From: Sphingobium sp. CAP-1 | GTDB taxonomy: Bacteria > Pseudomonadota > Alphaproteobacteria > Sphingomonadales > Sphingomonadaceae | Direction of reading: 5' to 3' | DNA: 64,000 bases | NCBI RefSeq assembly: GCF_009720145.1 | Contig: NZ_CP046252.1 | Location: 1,674,001 to 1,738,000, forward strand | Part shown: positions 16,522 to 25,299 of the stretch, piece after piece | How the letters are laid out: each line of letters begins with the position of its first letter | How positions within the stretch are numbered: the stretch's first letter is position 1 | The notes under the pieces: model-generated | Told to the model about the DNA's origin: nothing | The model's input: only the letters and a program-made list of their open reading frames with translations | The model's database searches: none | Made by a program: the position numbers and the translations under genes

Positions 16522-18798
16522 TCAGCTCAGTTCGATGTTCCGTTCGACCGCCCATCGGGTCAACGGGCCGCGAATGTCGCTGACCCCGCTATCCAGCAAG
16601 CCGCGCATCAAATCCTGCAACGCCTGTGCATCGACCGAGCGGATCATCGCCTTGACCGGGCCGACCGACGCCGGGGTGATCGACAGGCGGCGGATGCCGA
16701 GGCCGATCAGCGCCATCGCCTCCAGCGTCCGCCCGCCCATTTCGCCACACACGCCGACCGGTACCTGATGCGCCTGACAGGCCCGCACCACCCGGTCGAG
16801 GAAGCGCAATATCGCAATACTCAGCCAGTCGTAACGCTCCGCCAGCTTGGGATGCGCGCGGTCGGCGGCGAACAGGAACTGGGTCAGGTCATTGGTGCCG
16901 ATCGACAGGAAATCCACGCGCGGCAGCAATATATCCAGCACCTCGGCCAGCGCCGGAACCTCCAGCATCGCGCCATATTTGACCGCGATCGGCAGCTTCT
17001 TCTTCTGCCCATGCAGCCATTCGCGCTGATGCTCGACCAGCGCGCGGGCCTCCTCATATTCCCATGGCTCCGACACCATCGGGAACATGATGTTCAGCAC
17101 CTTGCCCGCGCTGCCCTCCAGCAAGGCGCGCGCCTGCACTTTCATCAGCCCGTCGCGGTCCAGCGCCAGCCGCAGCGCGCGCCAGCCCATCGCCGGATTA
17201 TCCTCCAGCTCATCCTCACTGTCGCGCTGCATATAGGGCAGCGCCTTGTCGCCGCCGATGTCGACGGTGCGGAAAATGACCGGACGATCACCCGCCGCAT
17301 CCAGCACATCCTTATAGAGCCGCTGCTGCTTTTCACGCTGCGGCAGGGTGGCCGACACCAGAAACTGAAATTCGGTGCGAAACAGGCCGATGCCGTCGGC
17401 GCCGACCAGGTCCAGCGCCTGCGCATCCTCGCGCAGGCCGGCATTGACCATCAGTTCGACCCGCTGCCCGTCGGTCGTGACCGATGGCAGGTCGCGCATC
17501 GCGGCAAATTCGGCACGGCGCTTCTGCGTCACATGCAGCTTGTTCTCGAACGCCTCGTCCATATCGGCGCTGGGACGGATCAGCAGATTATTGCCGGCGA
17601 CATCCATCAGGATCAGGTCGCCTTCATTCACCTGATGGCGAATATCACGCACCCGGCCCAGCACCGGCACCCCCATGGCGCGCGCGACGATGGTGACATG
17701 GGCGGTCAGCGATCCTTCCTCCAGGATCACGCCCTTCAGCCGGCGACGGTCATATTCCAGCAGTTCCGCCGGCCCCAGATTGCGCGCGATCAGGATGGCG
17801 TCCTGCCGCAATCCCATGGTCGCCGCCGTGCCCAATTGCCCCGACACGATCCGCAGCAGGCGGTTCGCCATATCCTCCAGATCATGCATCCGGTCCTGCA
17901 ACAGGGCGTCGTCAATCTGCCGCATCCGCATCCGGGTGCGCTGCTGCACATGCTCGATCGCCGCCTCGGCAGTCAGGCCGCTGTCGATCGCCTCGTTGAT
18001 CCGCCTGATCCAGCCCTCGTCATAGGCGAACATCTTGTAGGTTTCGAGTACCTCCTGATGCTCGCCCTCGGTACCGAATTCGGCCGCGCCGGTCATCCGG
18101 TCGATCTGCTCGCGCATCTTGGTGAAGGCGGAGATGACGCGCGCGCGCTCCGCCTCCGTATCCTCAGCGACAGTATGTTCGACATGGATGCGTGGCTGAT
18201 GGAACACGGCGTGGCCGCGCGCCATCCCCATCACCAGTTGCAGCCCGTGCAGCATCGTGACGCCGGTATCCGCCACCCGCGCGTCGGCCGGGCCGTCATC
18301 GGCCAGTTCGGCATGGGCGATCAGTTCGGACAGCACCATGGCGACCGTCTGCAACGCCTCGATCTCGACCTCTTCATATTTGCGCGGGTCGGCATGTTGC
18401 ACGCTCAGCACGCCGATGGCGCGTTCGCGCCGCACGATCGGCACGCCGGCAAAGCTGTGGAACAGTTCCTCGCCGGTTTCCGGGCGATAGCTGTAATCGG
18501 GATGCGCCGCCGCTTCATCCAGGTTCATCACCTCGACATTGGTGGCGATCAGGCCGACCAGCCCCTCGCCCATCGCCATGCGGGTGACATGGACCGCTTC
18601 CTGCTTCAGGCCGCGCGTCGCGAACAGTTCCAGCACGCCTTCGCGCACCAGATAGATGGAGCAGACCTCGCTCGACAGCGACTCGCCGATAATCTCCACC
18701 ACCTTGTTCAGCTTGGCCTGCGGGCTGGTGCGCGCGGCCATGACTTCCTGAAGGCGGACGAGAATCTGGCGGGCGGCGGCGGCGGGGGTGCTGGGCAT
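16522..18798 (-). CDS. ptsP: PEP-protein phosphotransferase PtsP (enzyme I-Ntr)
   Basis: First phosphotransfer protein of the nitrogen-related PTS; it phosphorylates NPr from PEP. The protein has 758 residues. An N-terminal GAF domain (about 20-160) senses glutamine in studied members. The PEP-utiliser domains follow, with the phosphorylated His in GSLTAHVTIVARAMGVPVLG and the TIM-barrel domain (FLSIGTNDLTQFLFAADR). The VPVGVCGEMGG motif has the catalytic Cys. In many sphingomonads ptsP lies next to lysC; here about 10 kb of other genes separate them. Confidence 0.94.
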   Translation of the reverse strand: MPSTPAAAARQILVRLQEVMAARTSPQAKLNKVVEIIGESLSSEVCSIYLVREGVLELFATRGLKQEAVHVTRMAMGEGLVGLIATNVEVMNLDEAAAHPDYSYRPETGEELFHSFAGVPIVRRERAIGVLSVQHADPRKYEEVEIEALQTVAMVLSELIAHAELADDGPADARVADTGVTMLHGLQLVMGMARGHAVFHQPRIHVEHTVAEDTEAERARVISAFTKMREQIDRMTGAAEFGTEGEHQEVLETYKMFAYDEGWIRRINEAIDSGLTAEAAIEHVQQRTRMRMRQIDDALLQDRMHDLEDMANRLLRIVSGQLGTAATMGLRQDAILIARNLGPAELLEYDRRRLKGVILEEGSLTAHVTIVARAMGVPVLGRVRDIRHQVNEGDLILMDVAGNNLLIRPSADMDEAFENKLHVTQKRRAEFAAMRDLPSVTTDGQRVELMVNAGLREDAQALDLVGADGIGLFRTEFQFLVSATLPQREKQQRLYKDVLDAAGDRPVIFRTVDIGGDKALPYMQRDSEDELEDNPAMGWRALRLALDRDGLMKVQARALLEGSAGKVLNIMFPMVSEPWEYEEARALVEHQREWLHGQKKKLPIAVKYGAMLEVPALAEVLDILLPRVDFLSIGTNDLTQFLFAADRAHPKLAERYDWLSIAILRFLDRVVRACQAHQVPVGVCGEMGGRTLEAMALIGLGIRRLSITPASVGPVKAMIRSVDAQALQDLMRGLLDSGVSDIRGPLTRWAVERNIELS

Positions 18799-18957
18799 GA
18801 TATTGCGCTAACAGATTGAAGCCGCGTTTTCCAAGGCGTTTCCTATTCGCCCACAGCCAATATGGTTGTGCAGAACGCATTTGCATGGCGGAAACATTCT
18901 ATACAATCGTCCAGCAGATCGAATGGGCCACGCATGGCCCCGCAGGGAGGCACAGAA

Positions 18958-20115
18958 ATGGCGACGCAACTGGAACCCACATTCGAACAGGATCTGATCG
19001 ATCGCGGCTATTCGCGCCGCCAACTGGCAAAGGCCGCCGCCTTGCTGGGCGCCGCCACCGCCACTTTGCGCGTCACCGGCGCAGGCGCGCAGCAAGCCGC
19101 CAAGGCCGTCGCCGGCGCGGTGCGGATCGGCGCCAATGAATGCTGGACCGGCCCCTTCCCGGTCGCCGCTCAGGCCGCCTTCAAGCTGGTGACGGAAGGC
19201 AATCGCTACGAACCCGACAATGAGCATCAGAAGCTGTTCGACGCCGTCGCCTCGGTCGAAGGCATCCCCGCCGACCGCGTCGTCGCCTGGCCCGGATCAT
19301 CCGACCCGCTCAGCCGCGTCGCCGTCGCCTATGCCTCCCCCACGCGCGGCATCGTCACCGCCGACCCGACCTATGAAGCGATCTGGCGCACCGGCGCATG
19401 GCTCGGCGCGAAGGTGACGAAGGTGCCGTTGACCAAGGATTATGCCCATGACGTGAAGGCGATGCTGGCGGCCGATCCCAATGCCGGCGTCTATTATATC
19501 TGCTCGCCCAACAATCCGACCGGCACCGTCACGCCGATCGCCGACATCGAATGGCTGGCCAATAACAAGCCCAAGGACGCGATTCTGGTCGTCGACGAAG
19601 CCTATATCCACTGGGTCGACGGTCCCAATGCGGCGAAGCTGGCCGCCACCCGCGACGATGTGCTGATCCTGCGCACCTTCTCCAAGCTGTTCGGCATGGC
19701 GGGGATGCGCCTCGGCCTCACCTTCGCGTCGCCGGTGCTGATGGAAAAGATGATGCGCTATGATGGCGGTCAGGTGACGGGAATGCTGCCGATGACCGCC
19801 GTCGCCTGCGGCACCGCCTCGGTTACGGAAGCCGCCCTCATCAAGGCGCGCCGCGCCGAAATGAACGCCGCCCGCGAAAAATCGGTCAGCCATCTGAAGG
19901 CCAAGGGGATCAAGGTCATCCCCGGCAGCCAGGCGAACATGTTCATGGTCGACTGGGGCAAACCCGCCAAGGGCATGATGGAAGCACTGCTGGCCGCCAA
20001 TGTGCAAATCGGCCGAAGCTGGCCGATCTGGCCCAACGTCTCGCGCGTCTCCGTCGGCTCGATGGAAGAAATGGAGGCCTTCAACGCCGCCATCGACAAG
20101 GTGTGGAAGGCGTAA
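18958..20115 (+). CDS. Tat-exported PLP-dependent aminotransferase, HisC-like (copy 1)
   Basis: A class I/II fold aminotransferase of 385 residues. The N-terminus carries a twin-arginine signal (RGYSRRQLAKAAALLGAA) and ends near AGAQ, so the mature enzyme should be periplasmic. The catalytic core shows YYICSPNNPTGTVTP, VVDEAYIHW and the PLP-lysine segment RTFSKLFGMAGMRLG, which resemble histidinol-phosphate aminotransferase. The ATG at 18958 has GGGAGG eight bases upstream; upstream frame to 18862 lacks that. It is followed by a close paralogue in the same orientation. The substrate cannot be read from sequence, and a housekeeping HisC role is unlikely for an exported enzyme. Confidence 0.85.
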   Translation: MATQLEPTFEQDLIDRGYSRRQLAKAAALLGAATATLRVTGAGAQQAAKAVAGAVRIGANECWTGPFPVAAQAAFKLVTEGNRYEPDNEHQKLFDAVASVEGIPADRVVAWPGSSDPLSRVAVAYASPTRGIVTADPTYEAIWRTGAWLGAKVTKVPLTKDYAHDVKAMLAADPNAGVYYICSPNNPTGTVTPIADIEWLANNKPKDAILVVDEAYIHWVDGPNAAKLAATRDDVLILRTFSKLFGMAGMRLGLTFASPVLMEKMMRYDGGQVTGMLPMTAVACGTASVTEAALIKARRAEMNAAREKSVSHLKAKGIKVIPGSQANMFMVDWGKPAKGMMEALLAANVQIGRSWPIWPNVSRVSVGSMEEMEAFNAAIDKVWKA

Positions 20116-20132
20116 TTCTCATGACCGGTAGT

Positions 20133-20156
20133 GTGTTCCCGCCTTCGCGGGAACAC
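20133..20156. repeat. class A repeat, single-arm copy A2
   Basis: A perfect 24-bp palindrome made of GTGTTCCCGC, CTTC/GAAG-type centre and GCGGGAACAC. It matches one arm of the two-arm elements and lies just after the first aminotransferase stop. Confidence 0.8.
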
Positions 20157-20214
20157 GATGCGCTAAAGATGAGCGGCTCAGAGTCCAGCGACGCATAAAA
20201 TTACTGAAAATCCC

Positions 20215-20245
20215 GGCGGCGCATTGCGGAAATGCGCCGCCTTTT
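20215..20245 (+). terminator. Rho-independent terminator after aminotransferase copy 1
   Basis: A 10-bp perfect stem GGCGGCGCAT / ATGCGCCGCC with a 7-base loop is followed by TTTT. It indicates that the two tandem aminotransferase genes are at least partly separate transcripts. Confidence 0.8.
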
Positions 20246-20293
20246 CGTTTCTCCCTATGTAACGCACGCTCATGCAGACGAGGGACGGACGAC

Positions 20294-21460
20294 ATGACCA
20301 TGATGCTGAACAAGGATGCCAGAGACGACCTGATCGAACGCGGCTATTCGCGCCGCCAGCTTGGCGAAGTCGCCGCGCTGCTGGGTGCGGGCGTGGCCGC
20401 CAGCTCGCTGCTGGGCGGTGCCGCCATGGCGCAGCAACAAGCCGCGCGCGGCGTCAAGGGGGCCGTCCGCATCGGCTCCAACGAATGCTGGACCGGCCCC
20501 TTCCCGTCGGGCGTGCAGGCCGCCGCCGAAGCCGCCTCCTTCGGCAACTGGTATGACCCCGACAATTATAAGGGCGACCTGATCAAGACCGTCGCCGCGG
20601 TCGAAGGCATCCCCGAAGCGCAGGTCATGCCCTGGCCCGGCTCCGGCGGTCCGCTGGTCAGCATCGTCGCGGCCTATTGCTCGCCGACCAAGGGGCTGGT
20701 GACGGCCGATCCGACCTTCGAATCCGCCTGGCGCACCGCCGACTATATGAAGGCGCCCATCGCCAAGGCGCCGCAGGCGATCGGCAAGGGCCATGATGTG
20801 AAGGCGATGCTGGCCGCCAACCCCAATGCGGGCCTCTATTATATCTGCACGCCCAACAACCCGACCGGCACCATCACCCCGCTGGCCGACATCCAGTGGC
20901 TGCTCGACAACAAGCCGGCCGACGCCATGCTGCTGGTGGACGAAGCCTATATCCACTTCTCCGAAGCGCCCAGCGCCGCCACGCTGATCGGCACCCGCAA
21001 GGACATCATCGTCATGCGGACCTTCTCCAAGCTGTTCGGTATGGCCGGCGTCCGCCTCGGCCTGACCTTCGCCGACCCCGAAGTGCAGAAGCGCATCTCG
21101 CTGTTCGGCCCGTCGGCCGGCGGCCTCGCCATCACCGCCATGCATTGCGGCAATGCGGTCTATAAGGAAGCCGCCCTTATCAAGGCTCGCCGCAACGAGA
21201 TGATCGCCGCGCGCGAAGAAACCATCGCATGGCTGACGAAGAAGGGCATAGAGGTGCAGCCGGGCAGCCAGGCGAACATGTTCATGGTCAACTGGAACAA
21301 GCCGGCCAAGGAGATGCAGGCAGCCCTGCTCGCAACGCCCGAAAAGGTGCAGATCGGCCGTAACTGGCCGATCTGGCCCAATGTCTCGCGCGTGACCGTT
21401 GGTTCGGCCGCCGACATGGCGAAATTCTGCGCCGCCGTGGACAAATGCTACAAGGCGTAA
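20294..21460 (+). CDS. Tat-exported PLP-dependent aminotransferase, HisC-like (copy 2)
   Basis: Tandem paralogue of the preceding gene, 388 residues. The twin-arginine signal is RGYSRRQLGEVAALLGAG, with a cleavage region near AMAQQQ. It shares long blocks with copy 1: SNECWTGPFP, YYICTPNNPTGTITPL, LVDEAYIHF, the lysine loop RTFSKLFGMAGVRLG, and the C-terminal RNWPIWPNVSRV. The ATG at 20294 has GAGGGACGG upstream. The strong likeness of the mature parts points to duplication. Export through Tat fits an enzyme that must fold around PLP in the cytoplasm. The physiological substrate is unknown. Confidence 0.85.
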   Translation: MTMMLNKDARDDLIERGYSRRQLGEVAALLGAGVAASSLLGGAAMAQQQAARGVKGAVRIGSNECWTGPFPSGVQAAAEAASFGNWYDPDNYKGDLIKTVAAVEGIPEAQVMPWPGSGGPLVSIVAAYCSPTKGLVTADPTFESAWRTADYMKAPIAKAPQAIGKGHDVKAMLAANPNAGLYYICTPNNPTGTITPLADIQWLLDNKPADAMLLVDEAYIHFSEAPSAATLIGTRKDIIVMRTFSKLFGMAGVRLGLTFADPEVQKRISLFGPSAGGLAITAMHCGNAVYKEAALIKARRNEMIAAREETIAWLTKKGIEVQPGSQANMFMVNWNKPAKEMQAALLATPEKVQIGRNWPIWPNVSRVTVGSAADMAKFCAAVDKCYKA

Positions 21461-21482
21461 GCGGCTTTATCGGCACATGAAG

Positions 21483-21511
21483 AAGGGCGTCCGGGCAACC
21501 GGGCGCCCTTT
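21483..21511. terminator. bidirectional terminator hairpin
   Basis: The stem AAGGGCGTCCGG / CCGGGCGCCCTT closes on a GCAA loop and is followed by a T. It lies between the convergent aminotransferase and SRPBCC genes. Confidence 0.75.
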
Positions 21512-21514
21512 GGC

Positions 21515-21985
21515 TTAGCGGGCGCTCGCCACCACCCTCTCGCACAGCGCCTTATACTGCACCATCATCTGGTCCCAGCCGGGATGGAAGCCCATGGCCT
21601 CATGCCGCGCCTTCGCCTCCGCGTCCCAGTGGCGCGCGGTCGCAGTGAAACGGGTGCCTTCGCCCTCATCCTCGAACCGCCAGATCGCCGTCAGGAAGGG
21701 TGTCTGCGGTATCCAGCCCGCCGCATAGGCATCGGTCGTCACCGCCAGCGCGTTTGGCACGACCTCCAGAAACACGCCCTCCATCGGCCCGCTATCCTCG
21801 CCATCGGGACCGAACATCCGCACAGCACTCCGCCCGCCGGGACGCAGATCCTGCTCGATCACCTCGGCCCGCCAGGGCTTGGGGCAAAACCATTCCTCCT
21901 TCCGGTCAACCCACAGCTTCCAGCACATCTCGCGCGGCGCGGCGATCTGGCAGGTGACGGACAGGTCATGGTCGGCGCCGCTCAT
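21515..21985 (-). CDS. SRPBCC-domain (AHSA1-like) protein
   Basis: The 156-residue protein fits the START-like ligand-binding fold: VTCQIAAPREMCWKLWVD at the N-terminus, LRPGGRSAVRMFGPDGE mid-protein, and the family C-terminal helix (GFHPGWDQMMVQYKALCERV). Such proteins bind small hydrophobic molecules; the ligand is unknown. Its ATG overlaps the stop of the preceding VOC gene by four bases, so it is the last gene of the VOC/DUF1428 cluster. Confidence 0.82.
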   Translation of the reverse strand: MSGADHDLSVTCQIAAPREMCWKLWVDRKEEWFCPKPWRAEVIEQDLRPGGRSAVRMFGPDGEDSGPMEGVFLEVVPNALAVTTDAYAAGWIPQTPFLTAIWRFEDEGEGTRFTATARHWDAEAKARHEAMGFHPGWDQMMVQYKALCERVVASAR

Positions 21986-22473
21986 GCCGCTTTCCCTTCA
22001 AAGGCCGCCTGCATCGCGGCACTGTCCAGCTTCCGCATCGTCATCATCACCTGCATCATGCGGGCGATGCCTTCCTTGTCGCCGGTCCGGTAGTTGGCCA
22101 TGATCCCGCGCGTCACCAATTGCCAGCACAGGCCATATTTGTCCGTGACCCAGCCGCACGGCCCGTCCTTGCCGCCATCGGCGGTGAGGGCGTCGAAATA
22201 GCGGTCCAGTTCGGCCTGATCCTCGCACGCGACGGACAGCGAGATCGCCTCGTCAAAGGTGAATTGGGGACCACCGTTCAGAGCCTGATAGCTTTGTCCG
22301 AACAGGGTGAATTCGACCAGCAGCACACTGCCCCCCGCCAGCGGCGAGGGGGAGGGATTTTCCTGCGGATAATGACTGACATGATCGATCGACCCGCCAA
22401 AGACGGAGACGTAGAAGGTCGCCGCCTCCTGGGCATTGCCGTCGAACCAGAGGCAGGGCGTGATCTTGTCCAT
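21982..22473 (-). CDS. VOC (PhnB-like) family protein
   Basis: A 163-residue protein starting MDKITPCLWFDGNAQEAATF, the PhnB/3-demethylubiquinone-9 methyltransferase-like VOC signature. Further motifs are FYVSVFGGS and VTDKYGLCWQLV. The start codon shares one base with the upstream stop (TGATG), and the stop overlaps the SRPBCC start. The same frame stays open far upstream, but that part is a shadow of the neighbouring gene. VOC proteins of this group have varied and often unknown substrates. Confidence 0.85.
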   Translation of the reverse strand: MDKITPCLWFDGNAQEAATFYVSVFGGSIDHVSHYPQENPSPSPLAGGSVLLVEFTLFGQSYQALNGGPQFTFDEAISLSVACEDQAELDRYFDALTADGGKDGPCGWVTDKYGLCWQLVTRGIMANYRTGDKEGIARMMQVMMTMRKLDSAAMQAAFEGKAA

Positions 22474-23273
22474 CACGCGTCTCCCTTGCTGCCGACCAGC
22501 GCGAACATCGCGCCCTGCGGGTCGGTCGCCTGGATGATCCACGCGCCGCCCGGCACCTCCATCGGCCCGTTCAGCACCGTGCCGCCACCCGCTTTCACCC
22601 GCTCGACCGCCGCGTCGATGTCGCCGACGGTGAAGTAGAAGAGCCACAGCGGCGCGGGCATCTGTGCGGGGCGCGGCATGATGCCGCCGGTCATGCCGGC
22701 AAAGTCCGCCGCCCCGGTCTGTGAGACGAGCTGATAGCTGCCCATCTCGCCCATATCCATGGCGTCGCCGGTCGTCCAACCGAACTGACCGGTGTAAAAG
22801 GCCAGATCGCGGGCGAAATCGCCGGCATAAAGTTCGTGCCAGCCGACATGGCCCATCGGCATCCCCGCCGGCGCGTCCATGCCGTCGGGGCTGGAGCCTT
22901 TGAGCAGCATGAAGATCGCCCCGCCCGGATCGGCCATCACCGCAAACCGCCCGACGCCGGGGATATCGTCGGGCGGACGCTTCACCGCGCCGCCCGCCGC
23001 GCTCAGTCGCGCAGCGTCCGCATCGACATCGGCCGACCCGACATAGCCGCCCCACCAAGGCGTCATGCCGCATGTCCGAGCCTCGGCCGGAATCGCCATG
23101 ACGCCACCCATCGGACCGGCGCTGCCGGACACGACATGGTAGGGATCGTCCGTGCGCTCGCCGCCGAAGGGCTGCGCCGTCCAGCCGACGACATCGCCAT
23201 AGAAGGCCAGCGCCGCCTGCGGATCGCTGGTCATCAGTTCATACCAGAAGAATTTGCCGGTAAAGTCGGTCAT
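22473..23273 (-). CDS. two-domain VOC (glyoxalase/bleomycin-resistance-like) protein
   Basis: From the ATG at 23273, preceded by AGGAGAGG, it encodes 266 residues with two tandem VOC domains. Domain 1 starts GKFFWYELMTSDPQAALAFY and domain 2 starts VGWHELYAGDFARDLAFYTG. Each ends with a VADPGG/ATDPQG-type strand. No substrate can be assigned. It lies downstream of the DUF1428 gene, with a class A repeat in the gap, and is coupled to the PhnB-like gene. Confidence 0.85.
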   Translation of the reverse strand: MTDFTGKFFWYELMTSDPQAALAFYGDVVGWTAQPFGGERTDDPYHVVSGSAGPMGGVMAIPAEARTCGMTPWWGGYVGSADVDADAARLSAAGGAVKRPPDDIPGVGRFAVMADPGGAIFMLLKGSSPDGMDAPAGMPMGHVGWHELYAGDFARDLAFYTGQFGWTTGDAMDMGEMGSYQLVSQTGAADFAGMTGGIMPRPAQMPAPLWLFYFTVGDIDAAVERVKAGGGTVLNGPMEVPGGAWIIQATDPQGAMFALVGSKGDA

Positions 23274-23306
23274 CACGCCTCTCCTGAAAAAGAACAACAA
23301 AGCACC

Positions 23307-23372
23307 GTGTTCCCGCGCAGGCGGGAACCGAGTTCAACGCACAGGACTGGGTTCCCGCCTGCGCGGGAACAC
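23307..23372. repeat. class A two-arm palindromic repeat, copy A3
   Basis: Arms GTGTTCCCGCGCAGGCGGGA and its reverse complement ending GCGCGGGAACAC, with spacer GTTCAACGCACAGGACTGG. It sits inside an otherwise compact gene cluster, between the DUF1428 and two-domain VOC genes, where it could reduce expression of the downstream genes. Confidence 0.88.
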
Positions 23373-23378
23373 CCAATC

Positions 23379-23741
23379 CTAAGCCTTTGCGTCCAGCAGC
23401 ACCTCGAACCCGCCATAGATCAACCTTGCGCCGATGAAGGGCATGTCCTCGCCCTCCTTGGGCTGCATCCGTTCATCCTTCATGACTTTCTCGGCGCCGG
23501 CGTCGCGGGTTTCCTTGTCGGGCCATTCGATCCAGGAAAAGACGACCTCCTCCTCCTCTTCCGCGATGACGGCGGTGCGAAAATCGTTGGTCTTGCCGAT
23601 CTTGATGTCGTTGCCCCAGCATTCGACGATGCGGATCGCGCCATATTCGATGAAGATCGGCGCCGCAAAAGCCGCCACCTCGCGATAGCGTTCCTTGTTG
23701 CCCTTCGGCACCGGGATCACGAAACCGTCCATATAGGCCAT
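23379..23741 (-). CDS. DUF1428 family protein
   Basis: A 120-residue protein starting MAYMDGFVIPVPKGNKERYR, the recognisable N-terminus of the DUF1428/YbaA-like family. A dimeric alpha-beta barrel fold is expected from family structures; biochemical function is unknown. The ATG at 23741 has AGGAGAGA upstream. It lies 23 bp after the first VOC gene, so cotranscription is likely. The Glu run EEEEEV is unremarkable in a surface loop. Confidence 0.85.
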   Translation of the reverse strand: MAYMDGFVIPVPKGNKERYREVAAFAAPIFIEYGAIRIVECWGNDIKIGKTNDFRTAVIAEEEEEVVFSWIEWPDKETRDAGAEKVMKDERMQPKEGEDMPFIGARLIYGGFEVLLDAKA

Positions 23742-23764
23742 TGTCTCTCTCCTCTTTTGTCCGT

Positions 23765-24205
23765 TCAGGCGTCTGCGGCCGCCCTCGTGGCCAGCGCCGC
23801 CGCCATGTCCATCCACGACACTTCCCAGATATGGCCGTCCAGATCCGCAAAGCTGCGGCCGTACATGAAGCCATGATCCTGGCCGGGGTTCGGCTCGCTG
23901 CCGCCCGCCGCCAGCGCCCTGCCCACCGTCGCATCGACCGCCGCGCGGCTCACTTCGCTCAACGCCAGCAGCACCTGCGCGGTTTCATGCGCGTTGGGGA
24001 TGGCGCGCGGGGTGAAGCTGCGGAAGCGGTCCTGGGTCAGCAACATGACATGGATTATGTCGGAAAAACTCAGCATCTGCGCGCTGTCGTCGGCAAAATC
24101 CTTGTTCGGCACCGCGCCCACCGCTTCATAGAAGGCGATGGAGGCGGCCAGGTCACTGACCGGCAGATTGACGAAAATCATTTTGGGAGCAGGGTCGTTT
24201 GCCAT
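23765..24205 (-). CDS. VOC family protein, first gene of the cluster
   Basis: A 146-residue protein of the glyoxalase-like VOC type: MIFVNLPVSDLAASIAFYEA at the start, the metal-site-like FADLDGHIWEVSWMD at the end. The ATG at 24205 has AGGAG upstream. It is the promoter-proximal gene of a five-gene minus-strand set (VOC, DUF1428, VOC, VOC, SRPBCC) divergent from an HxlR regulator, which is the likely controller. The substrate is unknown. Confidence 0.85.
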   Translation of the reverse strand: MANDPAPKMIFVNLPVSDLAASIAFYEAVGAVPNKDFADDSAQMLSFSDIIHVMLLTQDRFRSFTPRAIPNAHETAQVLLALSEVSRAAVDATVGRALAAGGSEPNPGQDHGFMYGRSFADLDGHIWEVSWMDMAAALATRAAADA

Positions 24206-24317
24206 CGCACTTCTCCTTGAAATCCCGCCGATGGTCGTTTGAAGCCACGACTCACCGCTTGAACTTTGTGCGCTCGAAGATTATTTTATACAACAGTTAA
24301 GTTAGAAAAGATAACCA

Positions 24318-25001
24318 ATGAGTCAGAAACGCGCTTATCAGGACGGATGCGCCGTCGCCCATGCGCTGGATATTGTCGGCGATCGCTGGGCGATGCCCAT
24401 CATGCGCGAACTGATGCTCGGCCCCAAGCGCTTCACCGATCTGCGCGCCGGCCTGCCCGGAATCAGCGCCAATGTGCTGACGCAGCGGCTGGAGGAACTG
24501 GAAGCGTCCAGCATCCTGATCCGCCGCCGCCTACCCCCACCCGCCGCCAGCCAGATTTACGCGCTGACCGACTGGGGCCGCGAGTCGGAGATCGTGTTTC
24601 AGGTGCTGGGCCGCTGGGCCTGCCGGTCCCCGACGATGCAGCCGGGCAAGCCGATGAGTCCGGTGTCGGTGGTGCTGTCGATGCGCACGATGATCGACCG
24701 CAGCCGGATCGGCGACCTGAATGCCGTCATCGGCTTCCGCTTCGGCGAGGAGGCCTTTCGCGCGACGCTGAAAGATGGCAACTTCCTGATCGACCGGAGC
24801 GAGGCGGCGGACGCGGACGCGACCTTTATCGGCGACCAGAATGCGCTGGTCGCTGTCCTTTATGGCGGCGCGCGCTATGCCGACATGGCGGACGCGCTGC
24901 GCATTGAAGGCGACAGGATGCTGGCCGGACGTTTCGCCACCCTCTTCCCCCTGCCGCCCAAGGCGCCCGATATGGTTAGTGGGCAGCCGTCAGTTTCATA
25001 A
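24318..25001 (+). CDS. HxlR-family transcriptional regulator with C-terminal SCP2-like domain
   Basis: A 227-residue winged-helix regulator. The HxlR domain (about 8-105) shows CAVAHALDIVGDRWAMPIMR and the recognition region LPGISANVLTQRLEELE. The C-terminal 110 residues (DRSRIGDLNAVIGFRFGEEA onward) look like the sterol-carrier-like domain often fused to this class, a possible ligand-binding part. It is divergent from the VOC cluster across 112 bp that includes the AT-rich block TTATTTTATACAACAG. Its last 26 bases overlap the convergent SMR gene. Confidence 0.88.
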   Translation: MSQKRAYQDGCAVAHALDIVGDRWAMPIMRELMLGPKRFTDLRAGLPGISANVLTQRLEELEASSILIRRRLPPPAASQIYALTDWGRESEIVFQVLGRWACRSPTMQPGKPMSPVSVVLSMRTMIDRSRIGDLNAVIGFRFGEEAFRATLKDGNFLIDRSEAADADATFIGDQNALVAVLYGGARYADMADALRIEGDRMLAGRFATLFPLPPKAPDMVSGQPSVS

Positions 25002-25296
25002 GGACAAGTCCCGCAAGGATCAGCCCCGCCGCAACCAGCCGCGCCGGGCTGATCGCCTCGCCCAGAAAGGCGACGCCGACCGCGAACGCCCCCAGCGCGC
25101 CGATCCCGGTCCAGATCATATAGGCCGTGCCCAGCGGCAGGCTGCGCATCGCCAGCGACAGCAGACCGAAACTGGCGATCATCGCGCCCAGGGTGATGAG
25201 GCTGGGAACAAGTCGACTAAAGCCATGCGATTGCTTCATCGCAAAGGCCCAGACGATTTCCAGCAGACCGGCAAAAAACAACGCAATCCAGGCCAT
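24976..25296 (-). CDS. gdx: SMR-family guanidinium exporter, Gdx/SugE subtype
   Basis: A 106-residue, four-helix small multidrug resistance transporter. The first helix MAWIALFFAGLLEIVWAFAM has the conserved Glu. The third-helix motif GTAYMIWTGIGALGA is the Gdx/SugE pattern rather than the EmrE one. Characterised Gdx proteins export guanidinium by proton antiport as dimers. The 5' leader contains hairpins suggestive of a guanidine-II switch. It is convergent with, and slightly overlaps, the HxlR gene. The symbol is assigned from family resemblance. Confidence 0.85.
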   Translation of the reverse strand: MAWIALFFAGLLEIVWAFAMKQSHGFSRLVPSLITLGAMIASFGLLSLAMRSLPLGTAYMIWTGIGALGAFAVGVAFLGEAISPARLVAAGLILAGLVLMKLTAAH

Positions 25297-25299
25297 GAC

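Noticed and set aside
16447..18819. 790-codon plus-strand frame antisense to ptsP
   Set aside because: Shadow of ptsP. Its translation is rich in Arg, Gln and His, with no signal, domain or ribosome site.
18885..18957. A clear promoter for the first aminotransferase
   Set aside because: A TATACA box is present near 18900, but no -35 with acceptable spacing could be found, so no promoter is called.
24976..25001. HxlR/SMR overlap as a sign of a wrong gene end
   Set aside because: Both C-termini are typical of their families; a 26-base convergent overlap is normal in compact genomes.
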